From NCBI GenBank assembly GCA_009700815.1, contig WLLG01000136.1, positions 1-6,310 on the forward strand: a stretch of 6,310 bases of DNA, given 5' to 3'. This stretch comes from Actinomycetota bacterium. Lineage in GTDB: Bacteria; Actinomycetota; Acidimicrobiia; Acidimicrobiales; Microtrichaceae. The notes below the pieces were generated by a model. The model worked only from the letters and a program-made list of their open reading frames with translations, ran no database searches and was not told where the DNA came from. The position numbers were made by a program, and so were the translations under genes. Of this stretch, positions 6,255-6,310 are shown in pieces; the first letter of the stretch is position 1; the number at the start of each line of letters is the position of its first letter.

Positions 6255-6310
6255 CCGAAGAATCTGATCTGGCGAAAACAAGCGCAGGAACGAGTCCTGA
6301 AAGAGTTGAC
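6251..6310 (+). CDS. Start of a further gene, probably the F ATPase (truncated by window edge)
   Basis: ATG at 6251 overlaps the D-subunit stop as ATGA and opens a frame of 20 codons to the edge (MTEESDLAKTSAGTSPERVD). Nothing diagnostic is visible in this polar stretch. The assignment to the second ATPase (OppF/DppF type) rests only on the A-B-C-D gene order, in which F usually comes next, and on the overlap. There is no strong Shine-Dalgarno, so coupling to the upstream gene is likely. A fused or unrelated gene cannot be excluded. Confidence 0.6.
   Translation, partial: MTEESDLAKTSAGTSPERVD

Overview
The window most likely comes from an actinobacterium (Actinomycetota) with moderately high G+C. 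This is inferred from a soluble single-domain cytochrome P450 resembling mycobacterial steroid-type CYPs, two consecutive lipobox lipoproteins with Ser/Thr/Ala-rich or acidic N-termini, and the use of TTG and GTG start codons. No rRNA, tRNA, insertion sequence, CRISPR array or phage gene was seen, so the genus cannot be fixed.

Layout. Positions 1-793 (minus strand) hold the N-terminal 264 codons of a cytochrome P450 that runs off the left edge before its heme-binding cysteine. A 171-bp divergent intergenic region (794-964) carries the probable promoters. On the plus strand follow a small lipoprotein of the COG4315 / PF03640 'secreted repeat' family (965-1504), a 71-bp gap with a tandem array of an 8-bp unit, and then a complete oligopeptide/dipeptide-type ABC importer in the usual order: substrate-binding lipoprotein (1576-3231), permease B (3260-4267), permease C (4264-5208) and ATPase D (5211-6254). 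The first 20 codons of a further gene, probably ATPase F, run off the right edge (6251-6310).

How they work together. The lipid-anchored binding protein should capture a peptide or other small solute outside the membrane and pass it to the B/C permease heterodimer. The D/F ATPase pair should power uptake. Gaps are 28 bp (SBP to B), a 4-bp ATGA overlap (B to C), 2 bp (C to D) and a 4-bp ATGA overlap (D to next gene), so translational coupling and one transcript are very likely from the binding protein onward. Whether the COG4315 lipoprotein belongs to the same transcript is open, because the 71-bp gap shows neither a clear terminator nor a clear promoter.

The window reads as a conventional transporter locus; I do not see evidence for a novel system. 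The points most worth a second look are the four-cysteine (2 x CxxC) arrangement in the binding protein, the four cysteines retained in the ATPase C-terminal domain (matching the [4Fe-4S] site known in DppD-type ATPases), the 8-bp tandem repeat between the two lipoprotein genes, and the pairing of a COG4315 lipoprotein with an Opp-type importer opposite a P450.
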